From positions 2,542,001 to 2,606,000 of the forward strand of contig NZ_CP019699.1 of NCBI RefSeq assembly GCF_002005165.1: a stretch of 64,000 bases of DNA, given 5' to 3'. The DNA comes from Novibacillus thermophilus (GTDB taxonomy: Bacteria > Bacillota > Bacilli > Thermoactinomycetales > Novibacillaceae). Of this stretch, positions 54,156 through 63,563 are shown in pieces (positions within the stretch are counted from its first letter, which is position 1; each line of letters starts with the position of its first letter). Under the pieces are notes generated by a model. It made no database searches. It was not told the DNA's origin and saw only the letters and a program-made list of their open reading frames with translations. Position numbers and translations under genes: made by a program.

Positions 54156-55451
54156 ATGCGAAATCGTAAAGCCGCAGTCATTTTGGTCTCTGCGCTGTTA
54201 ACGGTTGCGTTATTTCTCAGCGCATGTACATCGGATGAAGGATCTGCCACACCGACAGAAGATAGCGAAGGTCCGGCGACATCTGGAGAAAAGGCCTCTC
54301 TACAGTTTTGGACCTTCCATACAGAAGCAGAGGAAACATTCTTTAGGGAGTTAGTTGATGAATACAACTCGATACAAGACGACGTTCACATTGAAATCTC
54401 ATTCTACAACCAAGACGATTATACCACAAAAACGTTACCTGTCGCATTTGCAGGCGAGTCAGGACCAGATATCTTCATGATTAGCCCGGGAGATTTTATG
54501 AAATTTGCCAACTCTGGCATTATGGCTGATTTAACGCCTTATTTTCCGGAAGGGTCCTTAAAGGATTTCTTACCGTCTGCGATCGAAGCTGTTACCGTGG
54601 ACGACAAAATTTTGGCGCTTCCGTTTGAGATGGAGCTGTTAGGCCTCTATTACAACGAAGAGATGTTAGAAGCGGCAAACGTTGAAGTTCCCCAAACGTG
54701 GGATGAACTGATTGAAGCTGCTCGAGCTCTGAATACAGATGAAACGGCAGGCATTGTTTTACCGACTGACACGGGACCGTACTTTAACTTCGTTTGGTAT
54801 CCTTTCCTGTGGCAACAGGGTGGGGATGTCCTGAATGAAGATTACACAAAATCTACATTCGACTCTCCGGAGGTAGTTCAGGCACTGGATTTATGGGGAA
54901 CGATCTTTCAAGAAGGATTAGCTCCATCAAAGCTGCAATACGGACCGACAGAAATTGACAACTTGGGCACCGGCAAGGCAGCGATGCAAGTTGTCGGTAC
55001 ATGGGCGATTCCGCGAATCGAAAGCGAATTCCCCGACGTACCGATTAACGTAGCGCCAATTCCGATCCCTGAGGGAGGACAACACGCAACGGCTGCGGGT
55101 GGTTGGAAAATGGCCGTCAACAGTGCAAGTACACACGTTGAAGAAGCAGCGAAATTTGTGATGTGGGCCTTCGGTGACGACCCGGCTCGTCCGCTGGAAT
55201 GGTCGACTGAAGTCAAGTTTGCATATCCTGCCAGACAGTCTGTCATTGATGCAGGTGAACACGTGTACACTGATGGATTGCGCAAAGTATTTACAGAAGA
55301 AATATATGATTCAGCCATTCCTGAACCTTCATTCCCGCCGGAAGTCGTAGACGCTGTTGGACAAGCGTTACACAGTGTGATGTTCGGTGGCGTTAGTGGT
55401 AAAGACGCCGCAAAGGAAGCGCATCAAAAAATTGTAAAGGAACTTGAATAG
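54156..55451 (+). CDS. Sugar-binding lipoprotein (family 1 solute-binding protein)
   Basis: A 431-residue binding protein with GGGAGG before ATG 54156 and lipobox LFLSACTSD. It is clearly a paralogue of the interrupted gene at 56633: both share LVDEYNSIQD, EMELLGL, PFLWQQGGDVLNED and EGLAPSKLQ. Because the paralogue is broken by an IS, this one probably supplies the receptor for the permeases at 59785 and 60668. Confidence 0.93.
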   Translation: MRNRKAAVILVSALLTVALFLSACTSDEGSATPTEDSEGPATSGEKASLQFWTFHTEAEETFFRELVDEYNSIQDDVHIEISFYNQDDYTTKTLPVAFAGESGPDIFMISPGDFMKFANSGIMADLTPYFPEGSLKDFLPSAIEAVTVDDKILALPFEMELLGLYYNEEMLEAANVEVPQTWDELIEAARALNTDETAGIVLPTDTGPYFNFVWYPFLWQQGGDVLNEDYTKSTFDSPEVVQALDLWGTIFQEGLAPSKLQYGPTEIDNLGTGKAAMQVVGTWAIPRIESEFPDVPINVAPIPIPEGGQHATAAGGWKMAVNSASTHVEEAAKFVMWAFGDDPARPLEWSTEVKFAYPARQSVIDAGEHVYTDGLRKVFTEEIYDSAIPEPSFPPEVVDAVGQALHSVMFGGVSGKDAAKEAHQKIVKELE

Positions 55452-55516
55452 GAGGATTCAAGTGTGGCTGGAGAAAAACCAGTCACACTTGAACCACGAG
55501 GAAGGTGATGAAAGAG

Positions 55517-56599
55517 ATGGATCAGTTTAACGGTTTAAACATGGGCTTAGGAACTCTCGTGAAACTTTCTAACGCGAAGACGAGATCAATCAGTGCCGAA
55601 AACTTTACCGGAGAAAAAGGAAAGGGGGGCATGGCGACGAGTGGAACGGGTGAATCTTTTGCACGAGATCTCGGGCAAGGGTGGAAGGTATCGCCTTCTG
55701 TCGAAATAGAACCTGGGTCAGTGTTTACAATGGCGGAGATCGATGAACCGGGAGCCATTCAACACATCTGGTTAACGTGTTTTCCAGAAAGTTGGCGGCA
55801 CATGATTCTTCGAATGTATTGGGATGGTGAAGATGAACCATCAGTGGAAGTGCCACTCGGTGACTTTTTTTGCAACGGTTGGTGTGAGAGAAGTAACGTC
55901 AATTCACTTCCTGTCGCTGTCAATCCTGCTGGTGGGATGAATTGCTATTGGCTTATGCCATTTCGTAAAAGTGCGAAAGTCACGGTGGAAAATCGCATGC
56001 CGGAAAAAGTCGTCCTTTACTATCAGATCGATTTTACTTTGACTGAAGTGCCTGATGATGTCGCTTATTTCCACGCTCAGTGGCGAAGGAGCCATCCGGT
56101 TAAATACAAGGATGTGCATACCATTGTGGACGGAGTGAAAGGGAGAGGCCATTACGTAGGAACTTATCTTGCGTGGCAGACGAACAATAACGGATGGTGG
56201 GGTGAGGGAGAAATAAAGTTTTACATGGACGGAGATGACAAATTTCCCACCATATGCGGAACCGGCACTGAAGATTATTTTGGCGGGGCGTGGAATTTCG
56301 AACAGCCGAAAGGAGAGTACGGCATTTATTCAACCCCTTTTCTCGGCCTTCATCAGGTCATTAAACCGGACGGACTGTACCGCAGTCAGCAGAGATTCGG
56401 GATGTACCGTTGGCATATCATGGATCCGATCCGCTTTCATGAAGATTTACGAGTCACGATACAAGCGCTAGGTTGGCGCTCTGGCCGTCGATACTTACCG
56501 CTTCAGGACGATATCGCATCAGTGGCCTACTGGTATCAAGCTGAACCGCACGCTTCGTTTAAACCGTTGCCGGACAACGATGGATTGGAAGTAATTTAA
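55517..56599 (+). CDS. Glycoside hydrolase family 172 (DUF2961) protein
   Basis: A 360-residue second GH172-type protein, without signal peptide. ATG 55517 is spaced correctly from GGAAGG (55499-55504); the GTG/ATG at 55505 and 55508 overlap or abut that site. Family marks: AIQHIWLTCFPESWRHMILR, MYWDGEDEPSVEVPLGDFF, FHAQWRRSHP, GRGHYVGTYLAW, and GTGTEDYFGGAWNF. It differs clearly from the one at 44870, so the two may hydrolyse different linkages. It lies between two paralogous binding-protein genes. Confidence 0.9.
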   Translation: MDQFNGLNMGLGTLVKLSNAKTRSISAENFTGEKGKGGMATSGTGESFARDLGQGWKVSPSVEIEPGSVFTMAEIDEPGAIQHIWLTCFPESWRHMILRMYWDGEDEPSVEVPLGDFFCNGWCERSNVNSLPVAVNPAGGMNCYWLMPFRKSAKVTVENRMPEKVVLYYQIDFTLTEVPDDVAYFHAQWRRSHPVKYKDVHTIVDGVKGRGHYVGTYLAWQTNNNGWWGEGEIKFYMDGDDKFPTICGTGTEDYFGGAWNFEQPKGEYGIYSTPFLGLHQVIKPDGLYRSQQRFGMYRWHIMDPIRFHEDLRVTIQALGWRSGRRYLPLQDDIASVAYWYQAEPHASFKPLPDNDGLEVI

Positions 56600-56632
56600 C
56601 TCGCAAGGAATCAATGGTGGAGGGGCATTCTA

Positions 56633-57327
56633 ATGAAGAGATGGAAAATTGTTACAATTATGGGTATTACTTTAAGTCTCCTGTTTCAAGTCGGCTGCTC
56701 TCCACAGGAGTCAGGGAGCAACCGTAAGGCATCAAAAGTGATAGAGCTGACCTTTTGGGATTTTCAGTTCGATATGCATCAAGAACTCTTTCAAGAACTG
56801 GTTGATGAATATAACTCGATTCAAGATGAGGTGAAAATTGAGTACTCCAGTCACGGCAATTCAACGGATTATTCTAATCAAAAACTGCCAGTTGCTTTTG
56901 CCAATAATGAAGGGCCAGATATTTTTATGACGAGTGCAGGAGATTTTAACAAGTATGCAGATGCAGGTCTGATGGCAGATTTAACTCCTTACTTTAAGGA
57001 AGGTGTTCAAGAGGATTTTCTTCCATCGACGATCGATGCCGTGACATACGATGAGAAAATTCTTGCGTTGCCCCTTGAAATGGAATTGTTGGGTCTGTTT
57101 TATAACAAGAAGATGTTAGAGGCACATCATATTAAACCCCCGGAAACATGGGAGGAGCTCTTAGATGCTGCTCGTAAGTTGAAAACGGATAAAGTTGCCG
57201 GGCTTGTACTTCCGACAGATAAAGGGCCATACTTAAACTTTATTTGGTATCCGTTTTTATGGCAACAAGGCGGAGACGTACTAAACGAAGATGGTACCCA
57301 ATCCACGTTTAATTCTCCTGAAGTTAC
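56633..57327 (+). pseudogene. Sugar-binding lipoprotein gene, 5' part (split by IS)
   Basis: ATG 56633 follows GGAGGGG; signal with lipobox FQVGCSPQ. Sequence runs as in the paralogue at 54156 to FNSPEVT and is then cut by the insertion sequence. Joining to 59109 (dropping 57328-59108) restores SPEVTAALDFWGTFF in frame and gives a 422-residue protein of normal size. Confidence 0.93.
57319..57327. repeat. Target-site duplication of the second IS (left copy)
   Basis: TGAAGTTAC, repeated exactly at 59100-59108. Nine bases. Confidence 0.9.
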
Positions 57328-59099
57328 CTGAAAAGATAACATAGCTAATCAATTGTCGAATCACCATTAGTTTTGTCGAAATGGGTCAGTCTACAAGGAA
57401 AATAGTGGTTCCGGAGCGAATGTCTTCATTCCAGATAAAAATCGGAATGAGGGATGATTGATGAGTAACTTCGCCCACATCTTAAACGACCGTTTTTCCA
57501 TTGTGGCCGCTACAAGGGATGATGAATACGTCGCCCAGGTGATCAGCACCACGAAAACGATGGACAGCGTACACAACCTGGAAGATGAAGCTATCTTGGA
57601 TGATTTTATGGGCTACTTGTCAGAAACCGGTGTCCTCCATTCTTTTTCCACCTTTCAAGCTAGCCAGTATCAACGGGTGATGATTCCGTTTTATTACTTC
57701 TTGATCACGTATTTGGCCAAAACATTGCTGGGCATTAAGGCGATGAAAAGTTTGCCTGCTCTGTTGTTTAGTGATCAGGGTGTGATGCGAACCTTGGGCT
57801 TTTCGGCTATGGTGTTGGAAGAAGGGTACTGTAATCGGGGTGCCGGTAAACGGCATAACGACACCCCACCCGCCAGCCCGTTTACCCCTCAGACACTGGC
57901 AGAATTCATGAATAAGGCGACACCACAGGAGATTGAACAACTGTTTAACACCAATATCGCCAACTTAGCGGCATCTGGTGCTTTCTACCAACAAGTGACG
58001 GGCATCATCGATGGCACCGATATCGAAACGACGCCGAACTACGAAGGTGCCGGAAAAGTGATGCGCAAAAAGAAAATCCACAACAAAAAGGGCGTCCGGG
58101 AGATCGAGTGTGTCGTTTACGGATGGAAAGCGATTGTGTTGTTTGACCAGCACACGGAAATTCCCCTTGCTCTAAAAGTCGTCCCCATTCATGAACACGA
58201 GTCCAAATATACGCGTGTGCTCATCGAGCAGGCTCAGCGCAATCTGGGCAAGCACAGCCGGATCACCCAAGTGTTGATGGATCGGGGCTTTCTGGACGGC
58301 ACCACCTTATATTGGCTCGACCAACAAAAGATCACATTTGTGATTCCCGCACGCTCCAACATGGACGTCGCCCAGGATGCACGGGACTTGGCTCAAGCGT
58401 CCATGGGGGTGACGGATACACGCCAAGAAAAACAGACGTCCGGTCGTGGCAAAAGCAAAACCGAGCACATCCTCGAGACCCAAGTTACTGGTGTCAAGGC
58501 GTTAACCAGTTATGTCGATTATCGGGACCCGGCAAAGCCCGCAAAGCAATACAGTAAGACGGGCGGCGGCGGTTGCCCAATCAACGCCGTGGTCATTCAA
58601 CGCTACCGAAACGAGGAGATCCCGGCAGACAAATGCCCTGTTTTTTTGACCAACAGTCCCGTTGACCGCCCTTTTGTTCCGTATGATGCTTATGATGGGC
58701 GCAGCCTTATTGAGAATTTACTTTTTCGTGAAGGCAAACAGGGCTGGAATCTGGAACATGCGCCAACCAAAACGGCCAATGGCATGGTATCGCACGTCTA
58801 TTTCACGTTTTTGACCATTGCCCTGACAACGGCTTATCGAACTTGGTGTGCCGAGCAAACGGAAGAAGGCGAAGAGAGTGAATCCTCTAATCAGCCGTCG
58901 AAAGGGATTCGCAATTGGCGTCGTCGCCTTATGCAAGAAAATCAAGATCAGATCATTGTGTTCAGTGGCCCTTATTATGGTATCTTCCATCTCATGACCT
59001 TTGTTCAGCTTATGGGAGGTCAAGTTAAAGACCAGTCTCCCCGTGAGACTGCCGTTTTTCGACAAAATCATCATTTTTCGCCTTAAGTTATCTTTTCAG
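57328..59099 (+). mobile_element. IS4-type insertion sequence (1772 bp)
   Basis: Ends are a perfect 13-bp inverted repeat, CTGAAAAGATAAC at 57328-57340 and its complement at 59087-59099, flanked by the 9-bp direct repeat TGAAGTTAC. One transposase gene fills the element, with its stop codon just before the right repeat. The element is intact, which suggests a fairly recent insertion. Confidence 0.92.
57461..59086 (+). CDS. DDE transposase of IS4-like type
   Basis: A 541-residue transposase, ATG 57461 after GAGGGATG. GIIDGTDIETTPNYEGAGKV holds the first catalytic Asp, QVLMDRGFLDGTTLYWL the second, and YDGRSLIENLLFREGKQGWN the catalytic Glu in the Y-(2)-R-(3)-E-type context of the IS4 group. 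The insertion between DDE motifs carries VSHVYFTFLTIALTTAYRTW. The exact IS subgroup is not settled here. Confidence 0.9.
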   Translation: MSNFAHILNDRFSIVAATRDDEYVAQVISTTKTMDSVHNLEDEAILDDFMGYLSETGVLHSFSTFQASQYQRVMIPFYYFLITYLAKTLLGIKAMKSLPALLFSDQGVMRTLGFSAMVLEEGYCNRGAGKRHNDTPPASPFTPQTLAEFMNKATPQEIEQLFNTNIANLAASGAFYQQVTGIIDGTDIETTPNYEGAGKVMRKKKIHNKKGVREIECVVYGWKAIVLFDQHTEIPLALKVVPIHEHESKYTRVLIEQAQRNLGKHSRITQVLMDRGFLDGTTLYWLDQQKITFVIPARSNMDVAQDARDLAQASMGVTDTRQEKQTSGRGKSKTEHILETQVTGVKALTSYVDYRDPAKPAKQYSKTGGGGCPINAVVIQRYRNEEIPADKCPVFLTNSPVDRPFVPYDAYDGRSLIENLLFREGKQGWNLEHAPTKTANGMVSHVYFTFLTIALTTAYRTWCAEQTEEGEESESSNQPSKGIRNWRRRLMQENQDQIIVFSGPYYGIFHLMTFVQLMGGQVKDQSPRETAVFRQNHHFSP

Positions 59100-59108
59100 T
59101 GAAGTTAC
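59100..59108. repeat. Target-site duplication of the second IS (right copy)
   Basis: TGAAGTTAC, identical to 57319-57327. Confidence 0.9.
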
Positions 59109-59682
59109 GGCAGCACTAGACTTTTGGGGCACATTTTTTAAAGAGGGATTAGCGCCGTCAAAACTGCAAGAAGGTGCAGGAGACATTGACAATTTAACGA
59201 ACGGTACTGCAGCCATGCAGATAACGGGAACTTGGGCCATTTCTGACTTGGAGAATAAATTTAGTGACTTCGATGCAGGTTTAGTCCCCTTACCAATACC
59301 GGAAGGGGGGACTCCTTCAACGGCTGCTGGGGGATGGAAACTTGCTGTCAATGCCAACAGCGAACATGTGGAAGAAGCAGCAGAGTTTATTATGTGGGCC
59401 TTTGGAGATGATCCGTCGCGGCCCTTAAAGTGGGCGAAGACGAAATCTGCTTATCCGGCAAGAAAATCGGTCATAGAAGAAGGAGAAGAATTCTACCAAA
59501 AAGGTCTGCGCAAAATTTTTACAAATGAAATTTACGAGACAGCAGTTCCTGAGCCTCGTTTTGGAGCAGAAGTGGTAGATGCGGTCGGAGAAGCGTTGCA
59601 GATGGTAATGTTTAGTGATGCGACGGGTGAAGAAGCAGCTCAAACCGCACACAAAAAAATCCAAGACGCACTCAAACAATAA
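59109..59682 (+). pseudogene. Sugar-binding lipoprotein gene, 3' part (split by IS)
   Basis: Continuation of the gene begun at 56633: AALDFWGTFFKEGLAPSKLQ, AMQITGTWAI, and EEAAEFIMWAFGDDPSRPLK to a natural stop at 59680-59682. No start or signal of its own, so not functional. It closely follows the intact paralogue at 54156. Confidence 0.92.
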
Positions 59683-59784
59683 ATACGTTCACTTCATCCG
59701 GTTGGATCTGGCTGGGTGCCAGCCGGATGAAACTTAAGAGGAGAACAAAAGGACCTCGGTGTTTGTGGGGAGGTAAAACTTGAA

Positions 59785-60648
59785 ATGAAAACAAATCGGA
59801 AAGAGGCATTTACCGCGTACGGATTTCTGTTGCCTAATCTATTAGGGTTAACCGTCTTTGTGTTTGTGCCGATGGTGTATGCCTTCTACGTTAGCCTGCA
59901 TGAGTGGAACGCGTTAAGTCCAAAAGTGTTTATCGGTTTTGACAATTATGTCCAATTGACTTCTGATCATGAGTGGTGGAACTCCGTATATAGAACCTTT
60001 ATATTTACTTTGATTTACGTGCCTGCGCTCTACATACTCGCTTTGTTTTTCGCTGTCATTGTAAACAGTTTGACTCCCAGGGTTCAAAGTTTAACCCGTA
60101 CAATGTTTCTGCTTCCGTTTGCGATAACGTCTGTCATATCTGCTGTGATCTGGATGTTTTTATACAACCCTCGGGACGGCTTTATAAACCAGTTTTTAAA
60201 TCTGTTTGGAATTCCAAATCAACAGTTTTTAGGTTCTACCAGTCAAGCGTTAATTTCGATAATCGTCGTCATCATCTGGATTAATCTAGGTTATAATATG
60301 GTCATTTTCATGGCCTCACTAAAAGAAATTCCGAAGGACTATTACGAAGCAGCACAAATAGACGGGGCAACGAGCTGGAAGGCCTTCAGGTATATTACAT
60401 TTCCGTTGCTGAAGGAAACGAGCATTTTTATTTTGGTCGTGACTACCATTGGTTCGTTTACAGTCTTTGACCAAATCATGGTCATGACAAAGGGTGGCCC
60501 GGCAAGTTCCACTGAGGTCAGTGTCCTTTATATATACAAACAGGCCTTTGAATTTTTGAATATAGGATACGCTTCCGCACTAGCCGTTGTTTTGTTCTTA
60601 ATTATTTTTGTGTTGTCTCTTGCACAAATGAGACTGTACTCGAAATGA
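59785..60648 (+). CDS. Sugar ABC transporter permease (CUT1, MalF-like)
   Basis: A 287-residue permease; ATG 59785 lies eight bases after GGGAGGT. GFLLPNLLGLTVFVFVPMVY is the first segment, and DYYEAAQIDGATSWKAFRYI the EAA loop. It lies downstream of the IS in the split binding-protein gene, so its expression may be reduced by polarity or driven from within the element. Confidence 0.92.
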   Translation: MKTNRKEAFTAYGFLLPNLLGLTVFVFVPMVYAFYVSLHEWNALSPKVFIGFDNYVQLTSDHEWWNSVYRTFIFTLIYVPALYILALFFAVIVNSLTPRVQSLTRTMFLLPFAITSVISAVIWMFLYNPRDGFINQFLNLFGIPNQQFLGSTSQALISIIVVIIWINLGYNMVIFMASLKEIPKDYYEAAQIDGATSWKAFRYITFPLLKETSIFILVVTTIGSFTVFDQIMVMTKGGPASSTEVSVLYIYKQAFEFLNIGYASALAVVLFLIIFVLSLAQMRLYSK

Positions 60649-60667
60649 AGTTAGGGGGCTTAAGGAA

Positions 60668-61474
60668 GTGACGAAACGTAACATTCCTCTGTCTGTTTTT
60701 GCGATTTTAGTCGGAATACTGTTGGTTGCACCCATTTACTTCTTGGTTATCGGCGCATTTAAAATACCAATTGAAGTTTTTAATCTGAACGTCAATTTCA
60801 CGAATTTAACTTTGGACAATTTTAAAGCCGCCCTGGAAACGAATATTTTAAGGTCGATCTGGAATTCATTCATTGTGTCAACGACTGTCACTGTCGTGGC
60901 ATTGCTTTTTCACTCCATGTCGGGATATGCGCTCGCCCGCTTAAACTTTCCAGGCAAGCACCTCATCTTTGGGTGGATGATCAGCACCTTGATGGTACCT
61001 TTTACTATTATTATGATCCCCCTTTACATGGTGACGAAAAATCTAGGGATGGCAAATTCATACTTCGGGTTGATCGTTCCAATGATTTTCAATGCGTATG
61101 GCATATTCCTGTTTCGTCAGTTCTACAAAGACTTCCCAAAAGAATTGGAGGAGGCTGCATACCTGGAAGGCTTGTCCATTGCGGGAACGTTCTTTCGCCT
61201 TGTTCTCCCTTTGTCTAAATCGATTATTATTCCGTTGACGATTGGCTTTTTCACGGCCAATTGGAACAATTACTTATGGCCGTTGATTATTAACCAAAAA
61301 GAAGAACTGATGGTCGTACAAGTGGCGCTGGCCAATATCGTCGGCGGTGGATATGAAACCGAGTGGAGCATTGTGTTAGCGGCTGCTCTGTTAGGTGCTA
61401 TTCCTACATTTATGCTGTTTTTCCTCATGCAGCGATATCTTGTCGACGGCATTAAAATGACGGGGATTAAGTAA
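60668..61474 (+). CDS. Sugar ABC transporter permease (CUT1, MalG-like)
   Basis: A 268-residue permease with a GTG start at 60668, nine bases after GGGGG. LLVAPIYFLVIGAFKIPIEVF is the MalG-like N-terminus and ELEEAAYLEGLSIAGTFFRL the EAA loop, here with AYLEG in place of the more common ARIDG. Partner of 59785. Confidence 0.92.
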   Translation: MTKRNIPLSVFAILVGILLVAPIYFLVIGAFKIPIEVFNLNVNFTNLTLDNFKAALETNILRSIWNSFIVSTTVTVVALLFHSMSGYALARLNFPGKHLIFGWMISTLMVPFTIIMIPLYMVTKNLGMANSYFGLIVPMIFNAYGIFLFRQFYKDFPKELEEAAYLEGLSIAGTFFRLVLPLSKSIIIPLTIGFFTANWNNYLWPLIINQKEELMVVQVALANIVGGGYETEWSIVLAAALLGAIPTFMLFFLMQRYLVDGIKMTGIK

Positions 61475-61569
61475 GAAAAGCCCTTTGGCAGAAAGGAGAG
61501 ATACAGACGCAACCGTTGATGACGACTGACTTTTGATCTTTCGAAAAAAATCGGGAAGGGTGAACAGTT

Positions 61570-63528
61570 GTGAAGAAAAGCAGACTGTGTCAAATACTGT
61601 ATTTCGTTACAGCGACAATCTTGATAGTGCCAATGTCCTTTGGAGGTGATGTCTTGGCAAATACAGCGGATGCCGAAGTCCCCGGAGATAGTACTTTTTT
61701 CTCAACCGTTTACGTGGAAGAATCTGACACACTGAACACAGACAGCCAAGGGGATTTATGGGCTTCGTGCTGGTCAGACGACGACTATTTGTATGCAGCA
61801 AACGGCGACGGAGACGGGTTTACAATCATTCCACCCAATACCCCCAATGTTCCGCCGGCCCATGAACACCTGACAGATATAGCAGTGAATAGAATCAGCG
61901 GTACACCTGGAAACCTTAAAGGTGAGACGATAGCTCGGTCCGATGACATCGGACAAATATGGAACGATCCCGATCACTACAATCGTAAACCTACCGGTAT
62001 GGCATGTGTCGATGGGGATCTGTATCTTGCTGTTCAAGATTTAAGTAAAGATTTTAATGATGTCCCTTCTGCCACGATTGTAAAGTCTACGGATAAAGGA
62101 AAAACATGGACTTGGGATAAGTCTGGTCCCATGTTTGACGACCACACGTTCACGACGATCATGTTTCTTGATTATGGAAAGGACTACGAAAACGCGATAG
62201 ACGACTACGTATATGCCTATGGATTAGATTACAACTGGAGAGATTCTTTTAACGACCGGGTTGAGGACCCGACCAAACTCTTTTTGGCTAGAGTACCTAA
62301 AACGAGCATCATGGACCGATCAGCATGGGAGTTTTACACAGGACTTGATGACGGTCACCCCACCTGGTCAAGCCATATTGATGAGAAAGTACCGGTTTTA
62401 CAAGACGATCGGTTAGTCTATCAAGACACATACTTTTCTTCCGATCCGAAGAACATGACAGTCATTTCACAAGGAAGTGTTGTTTACAATAAACCACTCG
62501 ATCGCTATATTTATTCATCGTGGACAGAATATACATTTGAATTTTATGAAGCGCCGACACCTTGGGGGCCGTGGAAACGCTTTTTATCGAAAGATTACGG
62601 TGCATACCCATGGACTGAAACAAAAAACGGAGGTTATGCAACCACTATTCCTTCGAAATTTATCAGTCCGGATGGGAAAACGATGTACGTACAGTCCAAT
62701 ACGTTTATGGGCGGCACGAATAATTATAACTTCTCTTTAAGAAAGATGGTGGTTGAACCTTATGTTTCCTCTACCCCTACTAATTCAAAAAACAATGACA
62801 ATTTGGCGGTAATTGATGAAAGCACGACCCCTATCAATAAAGTGGCACATTTCGGGAACGTAGATTACTTCAACAACGGCATTAAAGAAGAATCAGAAGA
62901 TAGCTGGAACAACGAGCGGAAAACAGTGGACTGGTGGGGGTATACGTGGAACAAGTCGTACAATATGAACACCGTGAAATATACGACGGGGAACATGTTC
63001 AGCGATGGCGGTTGGTTTACAGATGTAAAGGTACAGGTCAGACAAAATTTTGAATGGATCGATGTGAAGAATTTATCGGTGACACCTGATTATCCGAAAG
63101 ACCAAACAGCGGGCAAACATCAAACGTATACATTTACATTTGACGATACGTGGGGAGACGGTGTCAGAATCATCGGGACACCGGGAGGAAGTAAAACGTT
63201 TACTTCCATCGGTGAATTAGAGGTGTACTACGCTAAAGAGACGCCCCAAGGTGTAGGTGCAGCCGACATGAAGGCGCTCGTTGAGCGCTTTGAGGAGAAG
63301 GGAGAATTTGCAAACCGCGACGCTGCCCGTTCCTTAATCATCCACCTGACGGCAGTCGATCACTTCGAAAGGCGAGAAGCGGCTGAAAAGGTAGTCAAAC
63401 ATATGAAACGCTTTAAAGTGTTACTTGACCATCAGCAAGACGGTGAGTTGATATCTGAAAGGGCGTTTCAAGCGCTTCACTCTCATGCGGATGCATTGAT
63501 GAAAAAGTGGGAACAGTCCCTTCGGTAA
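61570..63528 (+). CDS. Secreted DUF4185-like (GH183-like) protein with discoidin-like and FIMAH domains
   Basis: A 652-residue exported protein. GTG 61570 is eight bases after AAGGGTG; signal MKKSRLCQILYFVTATILIV with likely cleavage after VLANTADA. Residues about 45-400 look like a five-bladed beta-propeller of the DUF4185 family: GDLWASCWSDDDYLYAANGD, KPTGMACVDGDLYLAVQDL, STDKGKTWTWDKSGPMFDD, SWTEYTFEFYEAPTPWGPWK, and GGYATTIPSKFISPDGKTMY. DUF4185 enzymes characterised as GH183 are endo-D-arabinanases. A discoidin-like domain (about 420-550) and a C-terminal FIMAH domain follow, both suggestive of glycan or surface attachment. It ends the LacI-controlled region and would start polymer breakdown outside the cell. 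Confidence 0.7.
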   Translation: MKKSRLCQILYFVTATILIVPMSFGGDVLANTADAEVPGDSTFFSTVYVEESDTLNTDSQGDLWASCWSDDDYLYAANGDGDGFTIIPPNTPNVPPAHEHLTDIAVNRISGTPGNLKGETIARSDDIGQIWNDPDHYNRKPTGMACVDGDLYLAVQDLSKDFNDVPSATIVKSTDKGKTWTWDKSGPMFDDHTFTTIMFLDYGKDYENAIDDYVYAYGLDYNWRDSFNDRVEDPTKLFLARVPKTSIMDRSAWEFYTGLDDGHPTWSSHIDEKVPVLQDDRLVYQDTYFSSDPKNMTVISQGSVVYNKPLDRYIYSSWTEYTFEFYEAPTPWGPWKRFLSKDYGAYPWTETKNGGYATTIPSKFISPDGKTMYVQSNTFMGGTNNYNFSLRKMVVEPYVSSTPTNSKNNDNLAVIDESTTPINKVAHFGNVDYFNNGIKEESEDSWNNERKTVDWWGYTWNKSYNMNTVKYTTGNMFSDGGWFTDVKVQVRQNFEWIDVKNLSVTPDYPKDQTAGKHQTYTFTFDDTWGDGVRIIGTPGGSKTFTSIGELEVYYAKETPQGVGAADMKALVERFEEKGEFANRDAARSLIIHLTAVDHFERREAAEKVVKHMKRFKVLLDHQQDGELISERAFQALHSHADALMKKWEQSLR

Positions 63529-63562
63529 CTCTCCCCCGTGACAGGCGATACTGTCACGGGGG
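63257..63562 (+). repeat. 306-bp near-identical repeat, copy 2 (FIMAH domain plus hairpin)
   Basis: Partner of 44294-44599, same length and orientation, two differences. The sequences diverge completely on either side, so the exchange covered exactly the domain, stop codon and hairpin. Confidence 0.95.
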
Positions 63563-63563
63563 T
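63533..63563 (+). terminator. Hairpin terminator after the DUF4185-like gene
   Basis: Perfect 11-bp stem CCCCCGTGACA / TGTCACGGGGG with loop GGCGATAC, followed by TTATTTTA. Same hairpin as at 44570. Confidence 0.8.
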
